64,000 nt of DNA from JAWWOW01 sp033851265 (GTDB lineage: Bacteria; Actinomycetota; Actinomycetes; JAWWOW01), in assembly GCA_033851265.1 (NCBI GenBank), contig JAWWOW010000015.1, forward strand, positions 62,001-126,000, written 5' to 3'. The notes beneath the pieces are model-generated. The model worked only from the letters and a program-made list of their open reading frames with translations, was not told the DNA's origin and did no database searches. Both the position numbers and the translations under genes were made by a program. This document shows, piece after piece, positions 7,063 to 15,959 of the stretch (position 1 is the stretch's first letter; the number at the start of each line of letters is the position of its first letter).

Positions 7063-8063
7063 CTGAACAACCGGCACGGGCGGGCTTTCCCGCGGTCCGC
7101 TTGCGCCGGCTGCGACGGACACCGGCATTACGCCGACTGGTGGCCGACGCGCGGTTGTCGCCGGCCGACCTTCTGCAGCCGTTGTTCGTCAAAGAAGGCA
7201 TCAGCGAGCCGCAATCGATCGTGTCCATGCCGGGTGTTGTCCAGCACACTCGCGAGTCGTTGCGTAAGGCCGCGCATGAAGCGGTCGAGGCCGGTGTCGG
7301 TGGTCTCGTCCTGTTCGGCATACCCGCGACAAAGGACGCACGCGGCTCGGGTGCGGACGACGCCGACGGCATCGTGCAGTTCGCGTTGAGTGACTTGGCC
7401 GCGGAAGTCGGCGACGCGACCGTGCTCGTCAGTGATCTCTGTCTCGATGAGTACACCGATCACGGTCACTGCGGTGTGCTCACGGACTCAGGAGCGGTGG
7501 ACAACGACGCGACGCTCGACAGGTATGCCTCGATCGCAGTCGCGCAAGCGGCGGCCGGCGCGCATGTCGTCGCACCCAGCGGAATGATGGATGGGCAGGT
7601 TGGCGCCATCCGTGCGGCGCTAGACGGCGCCGGACACAACGAGGTGGCAATCCTCGCCTACGCCGCGAAGTTTGCATCAGCGTTCTATGGACCGTTCCGT
7701 GACGCGGCGGAGTGTGCGCCGCAGTTCGGTGATCGCGCTGGCTACCAGCAGGATCCGGCGCGCTCAGCCGACGAAGCCGTGCATGAGGCGCTACTCGATG
7801 TCGCCGAAGGTGCCGACATGGTGATGGTCAAGCCTGCCCTGAGTTACCTCGATGTCGTTCGGCGGATCGCCGACACGGTCGATGTACCCGTGGCGGCGTA
7901 CCAAGTGTCGGGGGAGTACGCGATGGTTGAGGCTGCCGCTGCACAAGGGTGGCTCGACCGTGAGCGGACTATCACCGAAACGTTGACGAGCATCCGCCGT
8001 GCTGGCGCGAGTGTCGTATTGACCTACTGGGCGACCGAAGTTGCCCGTCAGCTTCGCGACTAA
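7059..8063 (+). CDS. hemB: Porphobilinogen synthase (delta-aminolevulinic acid dehydratase)
   Basis: It condenses two 5-aminolevulinate molecules to porphobilinogen. Of 334 residues, the two Schiff-base lysines are K204 in YAAKFASAFYG and K258 in MVMVKPALSYLD. The metal-site loop reads SDLCLDEYTDHGHCGVL: the first and third cysteines of zinc enzymes are present (C128, C138) but the middle one is Asp130, so it is not a standard three-Cys zinc site. A GTG start overlaps the preceding stop by 4 bases. It closes the tightly coupled rex-hemACDB run; the stress protein gene starts 76 bases later. Confidence 0.96.
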   Translation: MTEQPARAGFPAVRLRRLRRTPALRRLVADARLSPADLLQPLFVKEGISEPQSIVSMPGVVQHTRESLRKAAHEAVEAGVGGLVLFGIPATKDARGSGADDADGIVQFALSDLAAEVGDATVLVSDLCLDEYTDHGHCGVLTDSGAVDNDATLDRYASIAVAQAAAGAHVVAPSGMMDGQVGAIRAALDGAGHNEVAILAYAAKFASAFYGPFRDAAECAPQFGDRAGYQQDPARSADEAVHEALLDVAEGADMVMVKPALSYLDVVRRIADTVDVPVAAYQVSGEYAMVEAAAAQGWLDRERTITETLTSIRRAGASVVLTYWATEVARQLRD

Positions 8064-8139
8064 ACACCGATCCTGCCGTGAGTTCCACAGCCGACTGGGC
8101 ATGTCAGTCGTGTACCCGGAACAGACGAAGGAGCGAGTC

Positions 8140-8313
8140 ATGGTTGACAAGGACGACATTCGCGGCAAGGTCAAGGAAGCTGCCGGCAAGGTCACTGGTG
8201 ACGATGCGCTCGAGCGTCAGGGCCAGACAGACCAGGCCAAGGGCCAGTTGAAGGATGCGGCGGGCAAGGTAAAGGACGCTGCAGAGTCGGCGAAGGACGC
8301 GATCACTCGCTGA
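8140..8313 (+). CDS. CsbD-family small stress-response protein
   Basis: A 57-residue, charged, Lys/Asp/Ala-rich protein made of imperfect repeats (KVKEAAGKVTGDD, QLKDAAGKVKDAAE), the pattern of the CsbD family, which is often under general stress control. The ATG at 8140 has GAAGGAG 7-8 nt upstream. Longer in-frame starts (from 8041) would run back into hemB and are rejected. Its biochemical role is unknown. A strong hairpin follows 13 bases after the stop. Confidence 0.85.
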   Translation: MVDKDDIRGKVKEAAGKVTGDDALERQGQTDQAKGQLKDAAGKVKDAAESAKDAITR

Positions 8314-8326
8314 TAGCAATACTCCG

Positions 8327-8355
8327 CGGCCCGGTCCCCTCGTGGGGCCGGGCCG
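8327..8355 (+). terminator. Rho-independent-type hairpin after the CsbD-like gene
   Basis: CGGCCCGGTCCCC (8327-8339) pairs with GGGGCCGGGCCG (8344-8355), 12 bp with one bulged T and a 4-base loop. The tract after it (TTCTGCTT) is only weakly T-rich. It separates the hemB/CsbD transcript from hemL. Confidence 0.7.
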
Positions 8356-8377
8356 TTCTGCTTGGTTGGATGGTGAC

Positions 8378-9679
8378 GTGACGGACGACGCGACGACGAG
8401 TGCTGCGTTGTTCGCGCGTGCCCGGGCGGTAACTCCTGGTGGCGTGAACTCGCCGGTGCGCGCATTTGGTGGGGTCGGCGGTACGCCGCGTTTCATCGCA
8501 CGCGGCAAGGGACCGTTCTTGTACGACGTGGATGGCGTGGAGTACGTCGACCTCGTGTGCTCGTGGGGTCCGATGATTCTCGGGCACGCCCATCCCGCGG
8601 TCGTTGCCGCGCTCGCCGACGCGATCACCAAGGGCACCAGTTTTGGCGCACCGACCGAGGGCGAGGTCGCGCTCGCCGAGCACATCGTCGACCGGATCGC
8701 ACCGGTCGACCAGGTGCGTCTCGTCAACTCCGGAACTGAGGCAACGATGTCGGCGGTGCGTCTCGCACGTGCCTTCACCGGGCGCACCAAGGTGATGAAG
8801 TTTGCCGGTTGCTATCACGGTCACGTCGACGCGCTGCTGGCTGCCGCTGGATCTGGAGTCGCGACGTTCGGCCTCCCGGACACGCCCGGTGTTACCGGGG
8901 CCGCGACTGCCGACACGATCGTCGTTCCCTACAACAACCTCGTCGCGGTCGAAGAGGCGTTTGCCACGTCGGGTACAGACATTGCCTGCGTAATCACCGA
9001 AGCGGCGCCGGCCAACATGGGCGTGGTTCCGCCGTTGCCTGACTTCAACGCGTCGTTGCGACGTCTGTGTGACGAGGCAGGCGCGTTGCTCGTAATGGAC
9101 GAAGTGCTCACGGGATTTCGAGTCAGCACAGCGGGGTGGTTCGGCGTGGAAGCTGTCCCGGGTGATCTCTTCACGTTCGGCAAGGTGATGGGAGGTGGGC
9201 TCCCGGCCGCGGCGTTCGGTGGTCGCGCGGATGTGATGGCGCTCCTGGCACCGGCCGGCCCCGTCTATCAAGCGGGGACGCTCTCGGGTAATCCGCTCGC
9301 CACGGCAGCCGGCCTGGCGACGCTCACCAACTGCACCGCGGACGTGTACGAGCACCTGGACAAGACGGCGTCCGCGTTGGCGACTGCCGTTGCCGATGCG
9401 CTGATTGCGGCCGGCGTACCGCATCGCATCAACACGGCCGGCAACCTGTTCTCCGTTTTCTTTACGAGCCAGGACGTCCTCGACTACGAGTCGGCGAAGA
9501 GCCAGTCAACGGCGGCGTATGCCGCGTTCTTCCACGCCATGCTCGACCGTGGCGTCTACCTGCCCCCGTCGGCGTTCGAGGCGTGGTTCCTGAGCGCCGC
9601 CCACGGTGACGGCGTGATCGACCGGGTCGCGAGCGCATTGCCCGATGCTGCGCGCGCGGCGGGGAAGGCGGTCGCATGA
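8378..9679 (+). CDS. hemL: Glutamate-1-semialdehyde 2,1-aminomutase
   Basis: A PLP enzyme that converts glutamate-1-semialdehyde to 5-aminolevulinate, the step after HemA. Of 433 residues, the PLP lysine is K269 in FGKVMGGGLPAAAFGG. GGVNSPVRAFGGVGGTP near the start and NSGTEATMSAVRLAR are family signatures. The GTG at 8378 is chosen because the earlier in-frame GTG (8342) lies inside the preceding terminator hairpin. It overlaps the phosphatase gene by 4 bases. Confidence 0.96.
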   Translation: MTDDATTSAALFARARAVTPGGVNSPVRAFGGVGGTPRFIARGKGPFLYDVDGVEYVDLVCSWGPMILGHAHPAVVAALADAITKGTSFGAPTEGEVALAEHIVDRIAPVDQVRLVNSGTEATMSAVRLARAFTGRTKVMKFAGCYHGHVDALLAAAGSGVATFGLPDTPGVTGAATADTIVVPYNNLVAVEEAFATSGTDIACVITEAAPANMGVVPPLPDFNASLRRLCDEAGALLVMDEVLTGFRVSTAGWFGVEAVPGDLFTFGKVMGGGLPAAAFGGRADVMALLAPAGPVYQAGTLSGNPLATAAGLATLTNCTADVYEHLDKTASALATAVADALIAAGVPHRINTAGNLFSVFFTSQDVLDYESAKSQSTAAYAAFFHAMLDRGVYLPPSAFEAWFLSAAHGDGVIDRVASALPDAARAAGKAVA

Positions 9680-10314
9680 GCGACCAGCGAACGTTGGTGC
9701 ATCTTGTGCGGCACGGCGAGGTGCGCAACCCGTCTGGTGTGTTGTACGGCCGGCTGCCGGACTTTCACCTGTCCGAGAGTGGACGCTCGATGGCGGACGC
9801 TGCGGCTGCGGCGCTGGCCGACCTCGACGTCGTGCTGGTTCGGTCGTCGCCGCTCGACCGGGCTGTTGAAACCGCGGAGCCGATCGCCCAAAAGCTTGGT
9901 CTCGAGGTCGGCGTCGACGAGCGACTGATCGAGCCGTGGAATGTCTTCGAGGGCAAGACGTTCGGCGTTGGCGACGGATCATTGCGCAAACCGGAGTACT
10001 GGAAGAGCCTGCGCAACCCGTTCCAGCCGTCGTGGGGGGAACCCTACGTCTCTATCGCGGCCCGCGTGATGGCCGCGGCAGATGAAGCACACGACGCTGC
10101 CGAGGGTCACGAGGCAGTGCTGGTGAGCCATCAACTGCCGATCTGGGTGGCACGCCGCGCGGTTGAGGGACGACGACTGTGGCACCGACCGGACCGTCGG
10201 CAGTGCTCGCTCGCGAGCATCACGACCTTCGTCTACCGCGACGGTCGAATCGTCGCCGTGGAGTACACCGAACCGGCCGGCGAGGCAGGGCGGCAGCGCG
10301 CCCACGGCGCATAA
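9676..10314 (+). CDS. Histidine phosphatase (phosphoglycerate-mutase-like) family protein
   Basis: A 212-residue protein with the RHG catalytic motif in VHLVRHGEVRNPSG (phospho-accepting His), a central arginine in VRSSPLDRAVETAEPIA, and the second catalytic His in AVLVSHQLPIW. The substrate is unknown. The ATG overlaps hemL by 4 bases and the gene is followed, after 86 bases, by the cytochrome c maturation genes. The same hemL-phosphatase-resA order recurs in actinobacteria, so a link to heme or cytochrome supply is possible but unproved. Confidence 0.88.
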   Translation: MSDQRTLVHLVRHGEVRNPSGVLYGRLPDFHLSESGRSMADAAAAALADLDVVLVRSSPLDRAVETAEPIAQKLGLEVGVDERLIEPWNVFEGKTFGVGDGSLRKPEYWKSLRNPFQPSWGEPYVSIAARVMAAADEAHDAAEGHEAVLVSHQLPIWVARRAVEGRRLWHRPDRRQCSLASITTFVYRDGRIVAVEYTEPAGEAGRQRAHGA

Positions 10315-10400
10315 CCCACCCGCGGGCACCTGGGTACTTCGTGTTGCGTTGTCTCAGGGGACAATGAGACGCCAGCAAAATCGACCGAAAGTGGTCCCCG

Positions 10401-10991
10401 TTGCTCCGCACCCTGTGCGCTGCGCTCGCCCTTGCGGCGACGGCTGCGCTCTCTGGCTGTACCGGCACCAGCAATGCGGTGGCGAATGGCGCCCAGGCGG
10501 GGCAGCAGGGTTACATCAGCAACGACGGAACCATCAAGGTCGTCGCCGTCAACGACCGCGATGCCGCACCGGCCGTTCGGGGTGCGTTGCTCGACGGCGG
10601 TACTTACGACATCCGTGACCACGTCGGCCGGGTCGTCGTCGTCAACTTCTGGGCGTCGTGGTGCCCGCCGTGTCGTGACGAGCAGCCGCGCCTCAACGAT
10701 GTGCTGACAGCGGTCCGCGGAAAGGAGGTCGACTTCATCGGTGTCGACCTCCGTGATCAGGACTCTGCGGCACGAGCGTTCCGGCGCACCTTCGCTGTCC
10801 AATACCCGAGCATCGTGGATGAGCCGGGCAGCACGTTGCTGGGCTTCCGGGACATTCCAGCCAGCCCGCCCTCGACGGTGATCATCGATCGCGCTGGGCG
10901 GATCGCCGCGAAGATTCTGGGTGAGACCCCGAAGGGCATCCTGCAGCCGATCATCGAACAAATCGTCGCTGAAAGCTCGGCCGCCCCGTGA
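10401..10991 (+). CDS. resA: ResA/TlpA-type thiol-disulfide lipoprotein for cytochrome c maturation
   Basis: A 196-residue extracytoplasmic thioredoxin-fold protein. A lipobox LSGC (Cys20) marks it as a membrane-anchored lipoprotein. The active site is VVNFWASWCPPCRDEQP (C88, C91). A later ASPPSTVIIDRAG strand contains the cis-proline. ResA reduces the CxxCH heme-binding site of apocytochrome c using electrons from CcdA, whose gene overlaps it by 4 bases. The start is TTG. The 86-base leader contains a short inverted repeat (GTCTCA/TGAGAC) of unknown meaning. Confidence 0.92.
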   Translation: MLRTLCAALALAATAALSGCTGTSNAVANGAQAGQQGYISNDGTIKVVAVNDRDAAPAVRGALLDGGTYDIRDHVGRVVVVNFWASWCPPCRDEQPRLNDVLTAVRGKEVDFIGVDLRDQDSAARAFRRTFAVQYPSIVDEPGSTLLGFRDIPASPPSTVIIDRAGRIAAKILGETPKGILQPIIEQIVAESSAAP

Positions 10992-11821
10992 GCGATGCCG
11001 TGGTCCTTGCGTCAGTGGCCGACACGTTTCGCAACACGGTTGCCGATGGGTCGCTGGTGCTCGCAATCCCCGTCGCCTTCGCTGCTGGCCTCGTGTCGTT
11101 CCTGTCGCCGTGTGTGTTGCCGCTGGTGCCCGGCTACCTCTCTTATGTCACGGGTCTTTCCGGCGCCGACCTGGCCGGCGAGCAACGACCCGAAGGCCCG
11201 GGCGCGATGACGGCCACGGCGCTACCTCCGGCGAGTGCCCACCGGGGTCGTGTCCTCGCCGGCAGCGTGCTGTTCATTTGCGGGTTCAGTGCCGTGTTCG
11301 TCAGCCTTGGCGTGCTCTTCGGCGACCTCGGCCGCCAGCTGACGATCCATGCCGTGGTCATCAGTCGCGTCCTTGGCGGATTCGTCATCGTGTTAGGTCT
11401 GGTGTTCCTCGGTGTCATACCGGGGATGCAGCGCGAGTACCGGTTGCATCGCCTCCCGGCCGCCGGTCTCGTCGGCGCCTTCCCGCTCGGTTTCGTCTTC
11501 GGACTGGGCTGGACCCCGTGCCTTGGACCAACGCTCACTGCGGTTCAGGCGCTCGCGTTTCAGGGCGGCACCGCTTCGCGCGGAGCACTGTTGTCGTTCT
11601 TTTATTGTCTCGGGCTCGGCTTGCCGTTCATCGTCGCGGCGCTCGCCTTCCGTCGTGCGATGAGTGCGTTCGCGATACTCCGGCGTCATACGGTCCTCAT
11701 CATGCGTATCGGCGGCCTCCTGCTCATCACCGTGGGCGTACTGCTGGTCACCGGCCAGTGGAATGACTTCACAATCTGGCTGCGCACCCACGTCAGCCCC
11801 GGCTACACCCCAGCGGTCTGA
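10988..11821 (+). CDS. ccdA: Cytochrome c biogenesis protein CcdA
   Basis: A 277-residue integral membrane protein of the DsbD/CcdA family that passes electrons from cytosolic thioredoxin to ResA. It shows about six hydrophobic segments and the paired redox cysteines: Cys42 in SFLSPCVLPLVPGY and Cys178 in GLGWTPCLGPTL. A hydrophilic loop (residues ~56-88) separates the first two segments. A GTG start overlaps resA; resB begins 3 bases after the stop. Part of system II cytochrome c maturation. Confidence 0.95.
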   Translation: MSDAVVLASVADTFRNTVADGSLVLAIPVAFAAGLVSFLSPCVLPLVPGYLSYVTGLSGADLAGEQRPEGPGAMTATALPPASAHRGRVLAGSVLFICGFSAVFVSLGVLFGDLGRQLTIHAVVISRVLGGFVIVLGLVFLGVIPGMQREYRLHRLPAAGLVGAFPLGFVFGLGWTPCLGPTLTAVQALAFQGGTASRGALLSFFYCLGLGLPFIVAALAFRRAMSAFAILRRHTVLIMRIGGLLLITVGVLLVTGQWNDFTIWLRTHVSPGYTPAV

Positions 11822-11823
11822 CC

Positions 11824-13407
11824 GTGGCCGACATCACCGAGACACAGCCGGCAGAAGTTTCAACGCAGCCCGCTCCTCCTGTTGAGCCGGCACGGTTCGG
11901 CGTGCGCGGTTGGCTTCGTTGGTCGTGGCGAACGCTCACCTCGATGCGCACTGCGTTGATCCTGCTGTTCTTGCTCGCGCTCGCATCGATCCCGGGGTCC
12001 GTCATCCCGCAACGGAACCTGAACCCGCTGCGCGTGCAGCGCTACTTCGACGCGCACAAGGACCTCGCCCCGGTGCTCGACCGCTTCTCGCTGTTCAACG
12101 TCTTCTCCGCGCCGTGGTTCGCCGCGATCTACCTGTTGTTGTTCCTGTCACTCGCCGGCTGTGTCATCCCGCGCAGCTGGCAGCACGCCAAGGCGATGCG
12201 CGCCCGACCGCCTGCGCCACCACGCCGGCTCGACCGCCTGCCGCAGACCGCCACCTGGCAGACCGGACTCGAGCGCGATGCGGCGTACGCCGAACTGCGC
12301 ACGGCCCTGCGACGCAAGCGGTTCCGCGTCGATGTGCACGGCACTGCGCTGGCTGCGGAGAAGGGCTACCTTCGCGAGACCGGCAACCTCGTCTTCCACC
12401 TCGCGCTCCTGCTCATCCTCATCGGCGTCGCACTCGGCTCGTTGTACGGATACAAAGCAACGCGGCTCGTCATCGATGGGAAGGGTTTCGCCAACACCGT
12501 CGGCTCCTACGACAGCTGGAAGCCGGGGCGCTACGTCAAGACTTCGTCGCTGGCGCCGTTCACGATTCAAATGGACAGGTTCGAGGCGTCCTATATCGAC
12601 AGCGGCCCCAAGGCGGGCCAGGCAGAGACGTTTGTCGCGCACGTGCGCTATCGATCGCAGCCTGGCAGCTCGTGGCACACCGACGACATCCGCGTGAACC
12701 ACCCGCTGACCTTCGGGACGACCAAGGTCTACCTCGTCGGTCACGGCTACGCACCGCGCTTCACCGTGCGCGACGACGACGGCCAGGTCGTCTTCCAAGG
12801 ACCGGTGCCGTTCCTGCCCACCGACGGGAACTTCGGCTCGACCGGAGTGATCAAGGTGCCAGACGCGCGGCCGAAGCAACTCGGCTTCTCCGGCTTCTTC
12901 CTGCCCACTGCGGTGCCCTCCGCGCAAGGCTTTGTCTCGATCTTTCCCGGTGCGAAGAACCCGGCCGTGGTCCTGCTTGGCTATCGCGGCGACCTCGGCC
13001 TGGACTCGGGCCGTCCGCAATCCGTCTACGCGCTCGACGACCGAAGGCTGGACAAGGTCGCCACCGCCGCCCTGGGTGTCGGCGACACGATGGTGATGCC
13101 CGGCGGCAAGGGGAGCATCACCTTCACCGGTATCGACCAGTGGGCGAGCTTCCAGGTGACCTACGACCCCGGTAAGCGCCTGGTCCTGATCGCCACGGTC
13201 GTGATGATCGTCGGCCTGCTCCTGTCGTTGCGCGTACGGCGACGGCGCGTCTGGGTCCGTGCGGACCGCGATGAAGCGGGGCGTACCGTGATCGAGGCCG
13301 GTGGCCTCGGACGATCCGACAGTGGTGCATTCGTCGATGAGTTCGCCGACCTGATTGCGCAACTGAAGGAAGTCACGCCGCCGCCGGCCGCAACTACGAA
13401 GGAGTGA
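11824..13407 (+). CDS. resB: Cytochrome c biogenesis protein ResB
   Basis: A 527-residue membrane protein, the CcsB/ResB half of the system II heme-attachment complex. Three N-terminal hydrophobic segments (around residues 40-60, 90-110, 180-205) are followed by a large extracytoplasmic domain and one last segment (LVLIATVVMIVGLLLSLRV, ~455-475), then a cytosolic tail. GSVIPQRNLNP and YLRETGNLVFHLALLL are family-like. It begins with GTG 3 bases after ccdA and is followed by ccsA after 3 bases. Confidence 0.94.
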   Translation: MADITETQPAEVSTQPAPPVEPARFGVRGWLRWSWRTLTSMRTALILLFLLALASIPGSVIPQRNLNPLRVQRYFDAHKDLAPVLDRFSLFNVFSAPWFAAIYLLLFLSLAGCVIPRSWQHAKAMRARPPAPPRRLDRLPQTATWQTGLERDAAYAELRTALRRKRFRVDVHGTALAAEKGYLRETGNLVFHLALLLILIGVALGSLYGYKATRLVIDGKGFANTVGSYDSWKPGRYVKTSSLAPFTIQMDRFEASYIDSGPKAGQAETFVAHVRYRSQPGSSWHTDDIRVNHPLTFGTTKVYLVGHGYAPRFTVRDDDGQVVFQGPVPFLPTDGNFGSTGVIKVPDARPKQLGFSGFFLPTAVPSAQGFVSIFPGAKNPAVVLLGYRGDLGLDSGRPQSVYALDDRRLDKVATAALGVGDTMVMPGGKGSITFTGIDQWASFQVTYDPGKRLVLIATVVMIVGLLLSLRVRRRRVWVRADRDEAGRTVIEAGGLGRSDSGAFVDEFADLIAQLKEVTPPPAATTKE

Positions 13408-13410
13408 CGG

Positions 13411-14403
13411 TTGCCCGCCAACGACGGACTGTCGACACTGTCGGACTACCTGTTTGTTGCGGCAGTGCTCAGTTATGCGCTGGCAATGCTGGCGTACGCC
13501 GCAGATGCCGCATGGGGGCGCCGCGTCGAGACGCAAAGCGTCGCCGCGGTCGAGCCCGCGCGTGTTCTCGTGGGTGCGGGGGCCAGCGGCAGTGACCTCG
13601 TCACTCCGCAACCTCCGCTGACATCGACCGCTGAAGAAGCACCGAGCCATGTCGCAAACCTCGCCATAGCGCTGACGATCATCGGGTGGCTCGTGCACGC
13701 CGGCGCGCTCGCTACCCGCGGTTTCGCCGAGGAACGGCTGCCGTTCGGCAACATGTTCGAGTTCGCGTCCGCCGGTGCGTTAGCCGTGTCTTCGGCGTAC
13801 CTCGTCCTCCTGACGCGGCAGAAGGCGCGCTGGCTTGGCGTTGCCGTGATGTTCACCGTCGTTGTCATGCTCGGGCTCGCGGGCACCGTGCTGTACACGA
13901 GCGCCGGTCCGCTTGTCCCGGCGTTGCACTCCTACTGGCTGTCTATTCACGTCACCGCGGCGATCATCTCCTCGGGTGTGCTAACGGTCGGCTCGCTGGC
14001 GGCAGTGCTTTATCTCGTGCGCTTGCGCTATGACGCCAACGTCGTCGCGGGTCGCACCCCGGGCCTGTCGCGCATCGCCCGGCTCACGCCGGAGCCGGAG
14101 GTGCTCGACCGCACGGCGTACCGCGTCCTTGCTTTTGCGTTTCCGCTCTGGACGTTCGCGGTCGTTGCGGGGGCGATCTGGGCGGAGTCCGCGTGGGGCC
14201 GCTATTGGGGTTGGGACCCCAAGGAGACGTGGGCGTTCATCACGTGGGTCATCTACGCCGGCTACCTGCACGCCCGCTCGACGGCCGGCTGGCGCGGCAA
14301 GCGTGCCGCGTGGGTGGCCGTCATCGGCTACCTGGCGTTCTTGTTCAACTTCTTCGGCGTGAACATCGCCATCGTCGGCTTGCACTCCTACGCCGGCATC
14401 TGA
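13411..14403 (+). CDS. ccsA: Cytochrome c biogenesis protein CcsA/ResC
   Basis: A 330-residue polytopic protein that handles heme and, with ResB, attaches it to apocytochrome c outside the membrane. The tryptophan-rich heme motif is seen as GRYWGWDPKETWAFITW near residue 270, and conserved His residues lie in LHSYWLSIHV and the C-terminal VGLHSYAGI. It has eight or so hydrophobic segments. A TTG start with GAAGGAG upstream. It is the last gene of resA-ccdA-resB-ccsA. Confidence 0.95.
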   Translation: MPANDGLSTLSDYLFVAAVLSYALAMLAYAADAAWGRRVETQSVAAVEPARVLVGAGASGSDLVTPQPPLTSTAEEAPSHVANLAIALTIIGWLVHAGALATRGFAEERLPFGNMFEFASAGALAVSSAYLVLLTRQKARWLGVAVMFTVVVMLGLAGTVLYTSAGPLVPALHSYWLSIHVTAAIISSGVLTVGSLAAVLYLVRLRYDANVVAGRTPGLSRIARLTPEPEVLDRTAYRVLAFAFPLWTFAVVAGAIWAESAWGRYWGWDPKETWAFITWVIYAGYLHARSTAGWRGKRAAWVAVIGYLAFLFNFFGVNIAIVGLHSYAGI

Positions 14404-14432
14404 GCTTTCCCCGCCCGCCCCAACACGCGCCT

Positions 14433-14495
14433 CTGGTGGGTTGAACCACAAACTCACGCAGCGAATGTGGCCCCACCGACCAGCCAACCCACCAG
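14433..14495 (+). repeat. 11-bp inverted repeat between ccsA and the ubiD-type gene
   Basis: CTGGTGGGTTG (14433-14443) and CAACCCACCAG (14485-14495) are exact complements separated by 41 bases. It lies 30 bases after ccsA and 18 before the next start. It could be a terminator stem with a long loop or an operator; no T-run follows. The sequence GATACT just before the GTG could be a leaderless -10 element. Confidence 0.6.
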
Positions 14496-14513
14496 CGCCG
14501 CGATACTGATCAT

Positions 14514-15959
14514 GTGGCGTACGCCGATCTCCGCGAGTTCCTGACGCGTCTGGAAAAGGACGGCGAGCTACGTCGCGTGGTGGCATCCGTCGATCCGCAC
14601 CTCGAGGTTTGCGAGATCGTCACCCGCGTCGTCCGCGACGAGGGGCCCGCGCTCCTGTTCGAGAACGTCGCGGGTACGACGATGCCGCTGGCAATGAACG
14701 TGTTCGGCACGGAGCAGCGGATGGCTCGCGCGCTCAACGCCGACTCGTTGGACGACATCGGCCAGCGCATCGCCGAGTTGTTGAAGCCGGAGATCCCGCA
14801 TGGCTTCGGCGGCATCCGCGAGGCATTCGCGAAGCTCGGCCAGTTGCGCGGCATGCCCCCCAAACACGTCAAGAGCGCGCCATGCCAAGAGGTCGTCTAC
14901 CGCGACGACGAGGTTGACCTCGACCGGCTGCCGGCGATCACCGCGTGGCCGCACGACGGAGGTCCGTACTTCAACCTCGGCCTGACGCACACCAAGCACC
15001 CTGAGACCGGCAGCCGCAACCTGGGGCTCTACCGGCTGCAGCGCCACGACCGCCGCACGGTCGGGATGCACTGGCAGATCCACAAGGACTCCAACGCGCA
15101 CCACGCCGTCGCCGAGCGTCGCGGTGAACGCCTCCCGGTCGCCATCGCATTCGGTTGCGATCCCGCGGTGACGTACGCCGCGAGCGCACCACTGCCCGGC
15201 GATATCGACGAGTACCTCTTCGCCGGCTTCCTCCGTCGTGAACGCGTCGAGATGGTCGACTGCCTGACGGTCCCGTTGCAGGTGCCCGCTAACGCTGAGG
15301 TCGTCCTCGAGGGTTGGCTCGATCCGGGCGACCGCATGCCGGAGGGTCCGTACGGCGACCACACCGGCTTCTACACACCGGTCGAACCGTTCCCCGCGCT
15401 GCACGTGGATGTCATGACCACGCGCAAGGACCCGCTCATGCAGCAGATCGTGGTCGGCCGGCCACCGCAGGAAGACGGCCCGATGGGCAAGGCGACCGAG
15501 CGCATCTTCCTCCCGCTCGTCCGCATGACGATCCCCGAGATCGTCGACATGGATCTGCCGGTCGTGGGCGTCTTCCACAATTGCGCCATCGTCAGCATCG
15601 AAAAGCGCTTTCCCAAGCACGCGCAGAAAGTCATGAACGCGATCTGGGGTGCCGGACTGCTGTCGCTGTCCAAGCTCGTTGTCATCGTCGATGCCGACTG
15701 CGACGTCCACGACTACGCCGAGGTCGCCTGGCGGGCGTTCGGCAATGTCGACTACGCGCACGATCTGCTGACCACGGTCGGTCCGGTGGATCATCTGGAC
15801 CATGCGGCGTACGAGCAGTTCTGGGGTGGCAAGGTCGGCATCGATGCGACCGCCAAGCTCGAAACCGAAGGCTACAAACGGGGTTGGCCAGAGATGATCA
15901 CGCAGGACCCGGCGATCGTCGAGCGGGTCACCGAGCGCTGGCGCGAGCTCGGGTTATGA
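14514..15959 (+). CDS. mqnL: UbiD-family decarboxylase, probable menaquinone (futalosine pathway) enzyme MqnL
   Basis: A 481-residue prenylated-FMN-dependent decarboxylase homologue. Family tracts include PHDGGPYFNLGLTHTKHP, GLYRLQRHDRRTVGMHWQ, GVFHNCAIVSIEKRFPKHAQ and DVHDYAEVAWRAFGNVD. Together with the overlapping UbiA and UbiX homologues it forms a three-gene set, and the window encodes the futalosine genes mqnA, mqnC and mqnE, so removal of the carboxyl group of 1,4-dihydroxy-6-naphthoate derivatives is the likely job. UbiX next door would supply the prenyl-FMN cofactor. The start is GTG. Confidence 0.88.
   Translation: MAYADLREFLTRLEKDGELRRVVASVDPHLEVCEIVTRVVRDEGPALLFENVAGTTMPLAMNVFGTEQRMARALNADSLDDIGQRIAELLKPEIPHGFGGIREAFAKLGQLRGMPPKHVKSAPCQEVVYRDDEVDLDRLPAITAWPHDGGPYFNLGLTHTKHPETGSRNLGLYRLQRHDRRTVGMHWQIHKDSNAHHAVAERRGERLPVAIAFGCDPAVTYAASAPLPGDIDEYLFAGFLRRERVEMVDCLTVPLQVPANAEVVLEGWLDPGDRMPEGPYGDHTGFYTPVEPFPALHVDVMTTRKDPLMQQIVVGRPPQEDGPMGKATERIFLPLVRMTIPEIVDMDLPVVGVFHNCAIVSIEKRFPKHAQKVMNAIWGAGLLSLSKLVVIVDADCDVHDYAEVAWRAFGNVDYAHDLLTTVGPVDHLDHAAYEQFWGGKVGIDATAKLETEGYKRGWPEMITQDPAIVERVTERWRELGL

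Noticed and set aside
12148..13698. Long minus-strand open frame (516 codons) opposite resB and ccsA
   Set aside because: It is a shadow of high-GC coding sequence on the other strand; the plus-strand frames encode well-recognised proteins, and the minus frame shows no family motif.
15314..15955. Upstream extension of the UbiA-type gene
   Set aside because: It lies wholly in the ubiD gene in another frame; the ATG at 15956 overlaps the ubiD stop and starts the family fold at the right place.
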